A stretch of 51,462 nt of DNA from Streptomyces globisporus (GTDB lineage: Bacteria > Actinomycetota > Actinomycetes > Streptomycetales > Streptomycetaceae), in contig NZ_QWFA01000014.1 in the NCBI RefSeq assembly GCF_003501885.1, forward strand, positions 1 to 51,462, in the 5' to 3' direction. A program made the translations under genes and the position numbers. Numbering within the stretch: position 1 is the stretch's first letter; every line of letters begins with the position of its first letter. Shown here one piece after another: positions 15,689 to 23,450 of this stretch. The notes under the pieces were generated by a model. It was not told the origin of the DNA and did no database searches. It was given only the letters and a program-made list of their open reading frames with translations.

Positions 15689-16402
15689 ATGAACGGAGAG
15701 AACCCCGCGAACGGCGACCGTTCCGCTTCCGCTCCCGCTGCCGATTCCGGTTCTGATTCCGGTTCCGGCGACGGGCCGGCGCCGGTCGGTCTGCGGGAGC
15801 GCAAGAAGCGGCTGACCTACCAGGCGGTCTCCGACGCGGCGATCAGGATGTTCCTGGAGCGGGGCTTCGACAAGGTGTCGGTGGCGGAGGTGGCGGCCGC
15901 GGCGGACATCTCCAAGCCGACACTGTTCCGGTACTTCCCCGCCAAGGAGGACCTGGTCCTGCACCGGTTCGCCGACCACGAGGACGAGGCGGCCCGGGTG
16001 GTCACGGCCCGCGCCCCGGACGAGACCCCCCTGGACGCCCTGCGCCGCCACTTCCTCGACGGCCTCGACCGCCGCGACCCGGTGACCGGACTCTGCGACG
16101 CACCCCAAGTGCTGGCGTTCCTGCGCCTGCTGTACGGAACACCGTCCCTGGTCGCCCGCCTCCACGCCTACCAGGGCCGCTCCGAGGCGGCCCTCGCCCG
16201 CGCACTCGGCGGCGCGTTGTCCGGCCGCCTCGCGGCCGGACAGATCATCGCGGTCCTGCGCATCCTGGCCCTGGAGAACTGGCGGCGGATCGACGCGGGG
16301 GAGAGCGCGGACCGGGTCTACGCGGGGGCGGTCCAGGCGGCCGAGGAGGCGTTCGTGCAGCTGCGGACGGGGCTGGAGCCTCAGTCGCAGCCTGGCGACT
16401 GA
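15689..16402 (+). CDS. TetR-family regulator
   Basis: About 237 residues. The first 35 are Ser/Ala/Gly/Asp-rich and disordered. The helix-turn-helix follows (R-E-R-K-K-R-L-T-Y-Q-A-V-S-D-A-A, then I-S-K-P-T-L-F-R-Y-F-P-A-K-E-D-L-V), and a C-terminal domain of the MftR/AcrR-like type ends with an amphipathic helix. An ATG at 15683 is also in frame; 15689 is preferred because a TACGCT box (15675-15680) ends eight bases before it. It is 25 bp downstream of the first TetR gene but differs from it in sequence. Its target is not evident; no clear palindrome is nearby. Confidence 0.83.
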   Translation: MNGENPANGDRSASAPAADSGSDSGSGDGPAPVGLRERKKRLTYQAVSDAAIRMFLERGFDKVSVAEVAAAADISKPTLFRYFPAKEDLVLHRFADHEDEAARVVTARAPDETPLDALRRHFLDGLDRRDPVTGLCDAPQVLAFLRLLYGTPSLVARLHAYQGRSEAALARALGGALSGRLAAGQIIAVLRILALENWRRIDAGESADRVYAGAVQAAEEAFVQLRTGLEPQSQPGD

Positions 16403-16438
16403 GGGGCGTGGGACGCCGGTGAGCACGTGGGGCGGTGG

Positions 16439-17269
16439 TCAGTCGGCGAGCAGGGCGGCGGTGAGTACGGGGCGGTGGTCCGCCAGCCAGTCCTGGTGCC
16501 GGTCCCACACGGCACGCCCGCTCTGCTCGTACGCCGCCGTGTACGCCGCGTCCCCCCGCTCCACCCGCCGCTCGACGAACGCCCGGCACACCGCGGTGGC
16601 CTGCTCGATCGCCCGGGGCAGGGCGGCCCGGTCCGCGCGCCCCAGCCCGTAGCCGTCGGCCAGGGCCCGCAGGCGTTGCGCCGGGTCGAGACCGGGGCGG
16701 CCCCGCATCGGCACCCAGTAACGCGCCGCCATCGCCACGTCCCACACCGGGCGGCCGGGCGCGGCCAGGTCGAAGTCGATCAGGGCGGCGGCGCGGCCGT
16801 CCCGGAACACCACGTTCTCCAGGCACGCGTCGTTGTGGCAGACCACCGCGCCGGAAGCCGTCGCCCCCTCCGGATCGGCCAGGTCGGAGGGCCAGCCGCC
16901 CGCGCGGTCGAACGGTACGTCCGCGGCCGCGTCGTGCATGCGCCGCAGGAGTGCCCCCACGGAGCGCAGGGCGTCGTCCGCCCAGGCCCATTCCGGATAC
17001 GGACTGACGGCGACCTCGCCGCGAACGTACGAGAGCCGCTCGCGATGCCCGGAGACTCCTAGCGGTACGGGCACGTCGTGGAACCCTCGCTCCCGGAGAG
17101 CCCGGAGGTGGGGGCGGAGGAGGGCCCCGTGCGGCGGGGCGGGACGTTCGACGGTGTCGCCGTGGCGCAGGACGGCCCCGGCGTTGGCCAGCCCGCCGGA
17201 CAGCACTTCCGGTTCCTGGCCCGTTTCCGGTTCACGGTCCGCTTCCGGTTCACGGTCCACGGGGCTCAC
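16439..17269 (-). CDS. Aminoglycoside phosphotransferase-fold kinase
   Basis: 276 residues from a GTG overlapping the HAD gene's stop by 4 bp (GTGA). The kinase core shows V-V-C-H-N-D-A-C-L-E-N-V-V-F, the catalytic loop with Asp and Asn, then A-L-I-D-F-D-L-A-A-P-G, the metal-binding Asp segment. The N-terminus has a repeated R-E-P-E-T/A-D acidic stretch. APH-fold enzymes phosphorylate antibiotics, sugars or other small molecules; the substrate cannot be read here. It is the last gene of a three-gene operon. The in-frame extension beyond 17269 lies in the HAD gene and is not used. Confidence 0.85.
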   Translation of the reverse strand: MSPVDREPEADREPETGQEPEVLSGGLANAGAVLRHGDTVERPAPPHGALLRPHLRALRERGFHDVPVPLGVSGHRERLSYVRGEVAVSPYPEWAWADDALRSVGALLRRMHDAAADVPFDRAGGWPSDLADPEGATASGAVVCHNDACLENVVFRDGRAAALIDFDLAAPGRPVWDVAMAARYWVPMRGRPGLDPAQRLRALADGYGLGRADRAALPRAIEQATAVCRAFVERRVERGDAAYTAAYEQSGRAVWDRHQDWLADHRPVLTAALLAD

Positions 17270-17961
17270 ATCTCCCGCCCGGCGCGCTGCACCTCCACCG
17301 CGGCACCCCCCGCCGCCTTCTCCGCGCAGGGCCCCAACGCCCGCCGCAGGTCCTCCGCTTCGCGGTAGAGGGCGGTCGTCATGCCGAGGGCGGCGGCCGC
17401 ATCGATGTTCTCCTGGCGGTCGTCCACGAACAGGCACCGCTCCATCGGTACGCCGGCCCGCTCGGCCGCGATGCGGTAGATGGCCGGGTCGGGCTTGGCC
17501 ACCTGCTCCACCGCGCTGCTCACGACCGCGTCGGCGAGGTCGGTCAGGCCCAAAAGCGCCAGGTCCGCGTCCAGTCGGAGGGTCGCGTTGGTGACGAGAA
17601 CCAGCGGGACGTGGGCCCTGGCCCGGCGCAGCAGCGACACCACCTCCTCGTCGGCCCGGAACGGCGCGTCCGCGAGCGCCCGGCCCAGCTCGCGGGCCCG
17701 CTCCGCCCCGACCCGCTCCGTGAGCCCGGCGGCGATGGACTCCACCCAGGCGTCCGGGGTGATCCGGCCGAGCAGCAGGGGGAGGTCGATCTCGGGCGCG
17801 TAGCCGATGTCCGTCGTGGTGCCTTCCGGCAGTCCGGCGGCCCGCTCCAGGCCGGCGAGAGGGGCTGTGTCGTAGAAGCGGATGACGTTGTCGAGGTCGC
17901 AGAGCACGGCGTCGAAGGCGCGGCCGGTGGAGTCGGGCGATGGGGCGGGGGCGGGTGTCAC
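17266..17961 (-). CDS. HAD-family hydrolase (subfamily IA)
   Basis: 231 residues. Motif I D-L-D-N-V-I at about 21-26 (nucleophile Asp, then Asp two residues later), motif II V-T-N-A-T near 130, motif III Lys in K-P-D-P-A-I-Y, and motif IV L-F-V-D-D-R-Q-E-N-I. This is the complete catalytic set of phosphoglycolate phosphatase-like or epoxide-hydrolase-like HADs, acting on a small phosphorylated or halogenated substrate. Both ends overlap neighbours by 4 bp, so it is translationally coupled between the alpha/beta hydrolase and the APH-fold kinase. Confidence 0.88.
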   Translation of the reverse strand: MTPAPAPSPDSTGRAFDAVLCDLDNVIRFYDTAPLAGLERAAGLPEGTTTDIGYAPEIDLPLLLGRITPDAWVESIAAGLTERVGAERARELGRALADAPFRADEEVVSLLRRARAHVPLVLVTNATLRLDADLALLGLTDLADAVVSSAVEQVAKPDPAIYRIAAERAGVPMERCLFVDDRQENIDAAAALGMTTALYREAEDLRRALGPCAEKAAGGAAVEVQRAGREM

Positions 17962-18812
17962 AGCGCGGCGAGTCCGGCGAGCAGCTCGGCGGCCGGCTTC
18001 GGGCGGACGAGCCAGCGCAGATGGCTGCCTTCGAGGGTGCGGACGTCGAAGGGGTTGTCGGGCGTGAGCGCGTCGGCCTCGCGGATCATGCGGTCCTGCA
18101 GGGCGGGCGGAAGGCTGGTGTCGGCGGCCAGGCGCACATAGGTCCGGGGGATCCGGCCCCAGGTCGCGGCCTGCGCCCGGTCGGCCGACGTACCGACGTC
18201 GAGGTTCTCGTCGGGCTGGAAGGTGTTGAGGAAGGTGCGGAACTCGTCATCGGTGAGGTCCGCGGCGAACGCCTGCCGGAACGCGGCGAGCGCCGCCGGG
18301 TCGGCCGTACGGAAGTTGACCCGCAGCAGCCCGAGTTCGGCCGGATTCCCGACCAGGGCGAGGGCGAGCGCTCCGGGGTCGACGTCGGCCATCTCCGGTT
18401 CTGCGTAGTAGTCGCCCACGTCCAGAGCGACGGGGCACCAGGCGGAGACGTAGACGATCCGGTCGATCAGGTCCGGCCGGGCGTTGGCGACGGCGGTGGC
18501 CGTGGCCCCGCCCCGGCTGTGGGAGACGAGGATGGTCGGCCCGTTCCGCTTGGCGCGTTCGAGGACCTCGATCACATGGGCCACGTTGTCCGCGAGGGTG
18601 ACGCCCTTGATGGCCCCCGGCTCCGCGGCCAGCGCACCGAGATCCTGGGGTGTCTGGTAGGCGGCGGGGTACGTGGCCGCGAAGCCGTGCCCCGGTAGGT
18701 CGACCGCAGCCGACCGGTGGCCGAGCAGGGCGAGTTCTGCCTGGAGCGGCGCGAAGGAGAACGAGTTCGCGAAGGCTCCGTGGACGAGGACGAAGGTCGG
18801 TGGATTCTGCAT
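17958..18812 (-). CDS. Alpha/beta hydrolase (esterase-like)
   Basis: 284 residues. Oxyanion-hole motif V-H-G-A-F-A-N near residue 10, nucleophile Ser in S-H-S-R-G-G near 98, and a catalytic His in G-S-H-L-R-W near 265. It resembles the pyrethroid hydrolase or methylesterase-like group (EstC type). GGAGG precedes the ATG by seven bases. It heads the hydrolase-HAD-kinase operon and is divergent from a MerR protein that carries its own hydrolase domain, which suggests a shared or related substrate (inference). Confidence 0.87.
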   Translation of the reverse strand: MQNPPTFVLVHGAFANSFSFAPLQAELALLGHRSAAVDLPGHGFAATYPAAYQTPQDLGALAAEPGAIKGVTLADNVAHVIEVLERAKRNGPTILVSHSRGGATATAVANARPDLIDRIVYVSAWCPVALDVGDYYAEPEMADVDPGALALALVGNPAELGLLRVNFRTADPAALAAFRQAFAADLTDDEFRTFLNTFQPDENLDVGTSADRAQAATWGRIPRTYVRLAADTSLPPALQDRMIREADALTPDNPFDVRTLEGSHLRWLVRPKPAAELLAGLAAL

Positions 18813-18886
18813 GCTTCAGCCTCCAACAGAACGATCTTCGGGACAAGGGTCGGGAAGTCGGAAGGGGGCGCGGACTTCCGTCCCGC

Positions 18887-18917
18887 TTGACCTGGACCGA
18901 GGTCCAGGGGCGAGGCT
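18887..18917 (+). promoter_or_regulatory. MerR-type promoter with 19-bp spacer and operator
   Basis: -35 TTGACC (18887-18892), a 19-bp spacer, and -10 GAGGCT (18912-18917). A perfect 18-bp palindrome CCTGGACC-GA-GGTCCAGG (18891-18908) fills the spacer. The long spacer with a central dyad is diagnostic of MerR control. The -10 ends six bases before the ATG at 18924, so the message is probably leaderless and autoregulated. Confidence 0.8.
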
Positions 18918-18923
18918 TGCGGC

Positions 18924-20102
18924 ATGAGTGAGGCAGATGAGCTGTTCGGTATCGCGGAGGTCTCGGCAGCGATCGGTCTGGAGCCCGACACGTTGCGGTA
19001 CTTCGAACGTCAGGGGGTCGTACCGTCTCCACGGCGCGACGGTGCGGGACGTCGCCGGTACACGACGGCCGACGTCGAGCTGATCCGCATGCTGGTCCAT
19101 CTCCGCGAGACGGGGATGCCCCTGGCCGATATCGCGCAGTTCACCGGCGCCGACGGCAAGGCGACTGATCCGGCCAGGCTCCGGGTGGAGTTGCTGACGG
19201 CCCATCGCCGTCGTATCCACGACCGGCGCGAGGAGCTGGACCGTGCGCTCGACGTCATCACCCGGAAGATCGCGGACTTCAGCGACCGGATCGCGAGCCC
19301 GGTGGACCTCCTCGAACGCCCCGACTGCGCGATCGCCTACGGCGTCCAGGGTGAGGGCCCCCTGCTGTTCCTCGTCGGCGCGCCCGTCGGGCGGGCCGGG
19401 TTCGCGGCGCTGGCGCACGAACTCGCGGGCAGGTTCACCGTTGTCACCCACGACCCGCGCGGTGTCGGCGCCAGCCGCGCCGTCCCGGGGATGGCCGCGC
19501 CCACGCCCGAGGTCCTGGCCGAGGACCTCGCCGCACTGGTCGACAGTTTCACCGGAGGACCCGCCCTGTTCGCCGGTACCAGTGGCGGTGCCGTAACCCT
19601 GCTTGAGCTGGGTAAACGGCATCCCGACATGATCGGCCGGGCCGTCCTGCACGAGCCGCCCCTGGTGTCGCTCCTGGATGACGCGGACCTGGCCGCCCGG
19701 GCCGCGGCAGCGTTCGGCGCGGCGGAGGCCGACCCTCAGCGGGCCGTGCAGGAGTTCTTCGACCTCAGCGGCGCTGCTCACCGCACAGGACCGGATCAGA
19801 CGCCTCCGGCGCATATGGCGCTCCCCGCGCTGCCGGCCGAGGAACTCGACAAGAACCGCTACTTCCTGGGGCGGATGGCCGGCCCCACGGTCTTCTACGA
19901 TCCCGACATCGAGGCCGTCCGCCGCGTGCCGGTGACGCTGTGCGCCGGCTCGCTGAGCCACCACCAGATGGCGCGCCGGGCGACCCGGGCACTCTCCGGA
20001 CTTCTGGAGCTGCCTCTGATCGACATGCCCGGCAACCACCTCGGCGCGAGCGCCGAGCCGGCGGAGTTCGCCCAGGCCCTCGGGCTCCTGCTCGAACCCT
20101 GA
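18924..20102 (+). CDS. MerR regulator fused to an alpha/beta hydrolase domain
   Basis: 392 residues. Residues 7-75 are a MerR winged helix (F-G-I-A-E-V-S-A-A-I-G-L, then L-R-Y-F-E-R-Q-G-V-V), followed by a coiled-coil dimer helix to about 125. From about 133 on comes an alpha/beta hydrolase domain with the nucleophile elbow A-G-T-S-G-G near 215, T-H-D-P-R-G-V-G earlier, and a candidate catalytic His in P-G-N-H-L-G near 373. The usual acid position after strand 7 reads A-G-S-L-S, so catalytic activity is uncertain. The hydrolase domain probably serves as ligand sensor. It is divergent from a stand-alone hydrolase gene. Confidence 0.88.
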   Translation: MSEADELFGIAEVSAAIGLEPDTLRYFERQGVVPSPRRDGAGRRRYTTADVELIRMLVHLRETGMPLADIAQFTGADGKATDPARLRVELLTAHRRRIHDRREELDRALDVITRKIADFSDRIASPVDLLERPDCAIAYGVQGEGPLLFLVGAPVGRAGFAALAHELAGRFTVVTHDPRGVGASRAVPGMAAPTPEVLAEDLAALVDSFTGGPALFAGTSGGAVTLLELGKRHPDMIGRAVLHEPPLVSLLDDADLAARAAAAFGAAEADPQRAVQEFFDLSGAAHRTGPDQTPPAHMALPALPAEELDKNRYFLGRMAGPTVFYDPDIEAVRRVPVTLCAGSLSHHQMARRATRALSGLLELPLIDMPGNHLGASAEPAEFAQALGLLLEP

Positions 20103-20391
20103 GCGCGCCCTCGTGCGATCGACGATGCTCTCGAACCGCTCGCTGTCCTGTTCTGCGATGTCGAAAGCCCCGAACCCGCCCTCACCGCTTCGGATCTGCA
20201 CGTGGTGATGTGCTGTGCGCTGTGCACCTTTACCCGTACGCCGTGCTGAGCTGCCCTGTTGATGGGGAGTCGAACCCCCGCGTTGCTCTTCACGCGCCAG
20301 GAGTGGGCCGCAAAACCGCCTGAGTACACGAACGGGTCCGTCTCGCTCGATCCGTACTTCTGAGCGCCAGGTCTCGCTCGCGCCACGCGAC
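20103..20391. other. Noncoding gap with a tRNA T-arm-like remnant
   Basis: No convincing gene between the MerR-hydrolase stop and the XRE operator. On the minus strand, 20280 to 20262 reads like the 3' part of a tRNA: GGGGG, then the T-loop TTCGACT, then CCCCA. No matching acceptor, D or anticodon arm is found upstream of it. It may be a decayed tRNA or an attachment-site scar; the evidence is thin. Confidence 0.3.
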
Positions 20392-20419
20392 ACTTTTGCA
20401 AGCGCCTGCTTGCAAAAGT
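20392..20419. promoter_or_regulatory. 28-bp operator-like inverted repeat upstream of the XRE gene
   Basis: ACTTTTGCAAGC (20392-20403), GCCT, GCTTGCAAAAGT (20408-20419): a perfect 12-bp inverted repeat, unusually AT-rich for this genome. Related half-sites TAGCAAG and TTGCACC follow at 20420-20437. It lies 26 bp before the XRE start, fitting autoregulation. Confidence 0.6.
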
Positions 20420-20445
20420 TAGCAAGGGTGTTGCACCATCGAGTC

Positions 20446-20925
20446 ATGGCATCACTCAACGTCGGCAATCTCGGTGAGTACCTGCGGGAGCAGCGCCGTG
20501 CAGCGCAGCTCTCGCTGCGGCAGCTCGCCGATGCCACCGGGGTGTCCAACCCGTATCTCAGCCAGATCGAGCGCGGTCTGCGCAAGCCCAGCGCGGACGT
20601 GCTCCAGCAGGTCGCCAAAGCGCTGCGGATCTCGGCCGAGACCCTGTACGTCCGTGCGGGGATCCTCGACGAGCGGGAGCGGGAGGAGCTGGAGACGCGG
20701 GCGGTCATTCTGGCCGATCCGTCGATAAACGAGCGGCAGAAGAACGTTCTGCTGCAGATCTACGACTCCTTCCGCCGCGAGAACGGGTTCGCGCCCGGGC
20801 CCGACGGCGACATGAGCGCGGACGCGGACGCCGGCGCCGGCAGCGACGCGGGCGGCGATGCCGGGAGCCGTAACGGCGACGACGCCGGTACGGGCACCAC
20901 CAAAGACCACGACCCTCACAGCTAG
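20446..20925 (+). CDS. XRE-family DNA-binding protein
   Basis: 159 residues. The helix-turn-helix (about 8-65) reads L-G-E-Y-L-R-E-Q-R, L-S-L-R-Q-L-A-D-A-T-G-V-S-N-P-Y-L-S-Q-I-E-R-G, typical Cro/CI type. A helical segment follows, and a disordered Gly/Asp/Ala tail runs from about 115 to the end. The ATG at 20446 is chosen because it begins the conserved region and lies just after the inverted repeat; an upstream in-frame TTG would put the operator inside the gene. Its order with the next two genes matches mycobacterial Rv0474-hbhA-Rv0476 as I recall it. Confidence 0.87.
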   Translation: MASLNVGNLGEYLREQRRAAQLSLRQLADATGVSNPYLSQIERGLRKPSADVLQQVAKALRISAETLYVRAGILDEREREELETRAVILADPSINERQKNVLLQIYDSFRRENGFAPGPDGDMSADADAGAGSDAGGDAGSRNGDDAGTGTTKDHDPHS

Positions 20926-20960
20926 CAGCTGGTTCCGAGTGATCCGGGAGGACCACAGTC

Positions 20961-21644
20961 ATGGCCATCACCGATGACCTGCGCAAGACCCTCACCGACC
21001 CCACCCCCCTCTACTTCGCCGCCGGTACGGCCGACCTGGCCGTCCAGCAGGCGCGCAAGGTTCCGGCGCTGATCGAGCAGCTGCGGGCCGAGGCGCCCGA
21101 GCGGATCGACGCCGTGCGCAACACCGACCCCAAGGCCGTGCAGGAGAAGGTGACCACGCAGGCCAAGGAGGCCCAGGCCACCGTGCAGGCGAAGGTCACC
21201 GAGGTCTTCGGTTCGTTCGACGCCGCCGACCTGAAGAAGCTCGGCGAGAACGCTCAGGACCTGGCGCTCCGCAGCGTGGGCGTGGCCGCCGAGTACGCGA
21301 TCAAGGCCCGTGAGGCGTACGAGAAGGTCGCCGAGCACGGTGAGCAGACCGTACGGACCTGGCGCGGGGAGACGGCCGACGAGATCGTCGAGATCGCCGC
21401 CGTCGTCGAGGCCGAGCCGAAGGCCGCTCCGAAGCCCGCCACCTCCAAGGCCGCCCCGAAGAGCGCGGTCAAGAGCACACCGGCCGCCGGGGGCTCCGTG
21501 AAGGCCGCCCCGGCCAAGCCCGCCGCGACGAAGGCCGCGCCCGCTTCGGTGAAGGCCGCCGAGGCCAAGGCCGCGCCCGCCAGGAAGACGCCCGCGCCCC
21601 GCAAGCCCGCGGCGAAGAAGACCCCGCCGGCCGACGGCAAGTGA
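20961..21644 (+). CDS. HbhA-like helical protein with Lys/Ala/Pro tail
   Basis: 227 residues. The N-terminal two thirds is helical and heptad-like with many Ala/Glu/Lys (L-A-V-Q-Q-A-R-K-V-P-A-L-I-E-Q-L near 28, then a long Q-A-K-E-A-Q-A-T-V-Q-A-K helix). From about 155 the tail is Lys/Ala/Pro repeats (K-A-A-P, P-A-A-K-K-T-P). This matches mycobacterial heparin-binding hemagglutinin in layout, and the neighbours match too. In Streptomyces it is more likely a surface- or nucleoid-associated polycation-tail protein than an adhesin. No signal peptide. Ribosome site GGGAGGA precedes the ATG. Confidence 0.8.
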   Translation: MAITDDLRKTLTDPTPLYFAAGTADLAVQQARKVPALIEQLRAEAPERIDAVRNTDPKAVQEKVTTQAKEAQATVQAKVTEVFGSFDAADLKKLGENAQDLALRSVGVAAEYAIKAREAYEKVAEHGEQTVRTWRGETADEIVEIAAVVEAEPKAAPKPATSKAAPKSAVKSTPAAGGSVKAAPAKPAATKAAPASVKAAEAKAAPARKTPAPRKPAAKKTPPADGK

Positions 21645-21783
21645 CCCTCACGGGTCCTCGCGCGACGCTGTACGCGTGACCGGGGCTCGGGGCGGGCACC
21701 TTTACGGGTGGCCGGTTCGTTGTCCCGGTACCTTGGCCCTCTCGGCCGCAGGGCGCTCATCCACTCACTAGGCGGTACACAGC

Positions 21784-22119
21784 ATGTTGCTCTCAGCATT
21801 CGGCTCACTCCTCCAGCTGCTCTATCTGGCGATGCTGGTGCTGGCCGTGGTCGCGTTCGTCTTCGCGGCGACCGCCCGTGAGGACGCCTACCGTGCCGCC
21901 GACAAGAAGAAGAAGTCGTTCTGGCTGATCATTCTCGGCATCGCCGTCGCCGTGAACCTGCTCATCCCGATGCTCTTCCTGCAGCTCGCGGGCGTCGTCG
22001 CGTCGATCGTGTTCATGGTCGACGTGCGCCCCGCGCTCAAGGAGGTCTCGGGCGGCGGCGGTCGCCGCGGCGGTTCCAGCAGCGACGGCCCGTACGGTCC
22101 CTACAACGGCGGGCGCTGA
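21784..22119 (+). CDS. DUF2516 small membrane protein
   Basis: 111 residues. An N-terminal helix (about 8-30), a polar turn A-T-A-R-E-D-A-Y-R-A-A-D-K-K-K-K-S, two further hydrophobic stretches (about 46-82), and a Gly/Ser/Arg tail. It fits DUF2516, the family found after hbhA in mycobacteria. Function unknown; conserved linkage suggests a role with the HbhA-like protein at the membrane. Its 3' end overlaps the convergent phosphatase gene by 19 bp. Confidence 0.8.
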   Translation: MLLSAFGSLLQLLYLAMLVLAVVAFVFAATAREDAYRAADKKKKSFWLIILGIAVAVNLLIPMLFLQLAGVVASIVFMVDVRPALKEVSGGGGRRGGSSSDGPYGPYNGGR

Positions 22120-23450
22120 GCGCCCAGGGGGCGTGCGACGACGGGTGAGGCGGGGCGGGAGCGCGGTGCGCTGCCGCCCCCTCGTCGTATCCGCTCCGGA
22201 TCGCGGCCCAGCAGCAGGACCGCCACATCGTCGGTCAGCTCGCCGCCGTTCAGCTCCCGCACCTCGGCGACCGCCGCCTCCAGCAGTTCCTCGCCCGCCA
22301 GGCCCTCGTCCAGCCGGCCGTTGACCATCGCCACCATGCCGTCCTGGCCGAGCCGCTCGCTGGTGCCGGCCCCCACCCGCCCCTCGATGAGCCCGTCGGT
22401 GTACATCATCAGGCTCCAGGCGGCGCCCAGCTCGACCTGGCGGCGCGGCCACCGGGCCCGCGGCAGCAGCCCCAGCGCCGGGCCGCCGTCCTCGTAGGGG
22501 AGCAGCCGGGCCGGCCGGCCGTGGCGGGCCAGCAGCGGCGCGGGGTGTCCGGCCAGGCAGAGTCCGGCCCGCCGCCCGTCCGGCGCGATGTCGACGGTGC
22601 ACAGCGTCGCGAAGATCTCCTCGCTCTGCCGCTCGTGCTCCAGCACCTGCTGGAGCGTGGAGAGCAGCTCGTCCCCGCACAGCCCGGCCAGGGTCAGCGC
22701 CCGCCAGGCGATCCGCAGCTCGACGCCGAGCGCCGCCTCGTCCGGGCCGTGGCCGCAGACGTCGCCGATCATCGCGTGCACCGTGCCGTCCGGGGTGCGG
22801 ACGACGTCGTAGAAGTCGCCGCCGAGGAGCGCGCGGCTGCGGCCGGGGCGGTAGCGGGCGGCGAAGCTGAGCCCGGAGCCCTCCAGCAGCGGGGTGGGGA
22901 GCAGGCCGCGTTCCAGGCGGGCGTTCTCCTGGGCGCGCAGCCGGGACTCGGTCAGCTGGTGCTGCGCCGTGTCGGCGCGCTTGCGCTCCACGGCGTACCG
23001 GATGGCGCGGCTCAGCACGCGGGCATCCAGCTCGCCCCGGAAGAGGTAGTCCTGAGCCCCGACGCGTACCGCCTCGGCCGCCAGCTCCGTGTCGTCCTCG
23101 GCGGTCAGCGCGAGGACCGCGTGCAGCGGGGCGATGCGCAGTACGTGGGTGAGGGCCGCCAGCTCGTCGGCCCGCCCGGAGACGGGGCCGTCGCCGGGGC
23201 CGCTGTCGGAGCCCGTGACCGGCAGGGCCAGGTCGAGCAGGATGCAGTCCACGTCGTCGGTGAGCAGCCGCGCCGCCTCGGTGAGGTTGCGGGCGGTACG
23301 GATACGGACCCGGGTCCCGGCCGCCGCCGAGAGCTCGGGGACGGTGATGGTGGTGCCCGCCGGGTCGTCCTCGATCACCAGCAGGGTGAGGTCGCCGTGG
23401 GAGGTCTCCGCAGCGGGCACGGAGCGCTGCTGCGGTACGGGTACGGGCAT
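22101..23450 (-). CDS. Response-regulator PP2C (SpoIIE-like) phosphatase
   Basis: 449 residues. The N-terminal receiver domain (about 22-155) has the acidic pair I-E-D-D and phosphoacceptor Asp in C-I-L-L-D-L-A-L-P, but the usual Lys after strand 5 is Arg in D-Y-L-F-R-G, and about 20 extra Gly/Ser/Asp residues follow the phosphoacceptor strand. A coiled linker leads to a SpoIIE-type PP2C domain with L-L-G-G-D-F-Y-D-V, I-G-D-V-C-G-H-G, Y-T-D-G-L-I-E-G and L-T-D-D-V-A-V-L-L metal-binding motifs. Such proteins dephosphorylate anti-anti-sigma factors. No partner kinase is nearby. ATG at 23450 with GGAAGG upstream. Confidence 0.88.
   Translation of the reverse strand: MPVPVPQQRSVPAAETSHGDLTLLVIEDDPAGTTITVPELSAAAGTRVRIRTARNLTEAARLLTDDVDCILLDLALPVTGSDSGPGDGPVSGRADELAALTHVLRIAPLHAVLALTAEDDTELAAEAVRVGAQDYLFRGELDARVLSRAIRYAVERKRADTAQHQLTESRLRAQENARLERGLLPTPLLEGSGLSFAARYRPGRSRALLGGDFYDVVRTPDGTVHAMIGDVCGHGPDEAALGVELRIAWRALTLAGLCGDELLSTLQQVLEHERQSEEIFATLCTVDIAPDGRRAGLCLAGHPAPLLARHGRPARLLPYEDGGPALGLLPRARWPRRQVELGAAWSLMMYTDGLIEGRVGAGTSERLGQDGMVAMVNGRLDEGLAGEELLEAAVAEVRELNGGELTDDVAVLLLGRDPERIRRGGGSAPRSRPASPVVARPLGAQRPPL

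Noticed and set aside
13747..15804. Continuous minus-strand frame of 685 codons spanning the exporter ATPase and beyond
   Set aside because: The part beyond 14748 is antisense to the TetR genes and low-complexity; the real gene starts at 14748, where the ABC fold, ribosome site and operators begin.
16439..17437. APH-fold kinase extended to 17437
   Set aside because: The extension lies inside the HAD gene; the GTG at 17269 overlaps the HAD stop by 4 bp and begins the conserved part.
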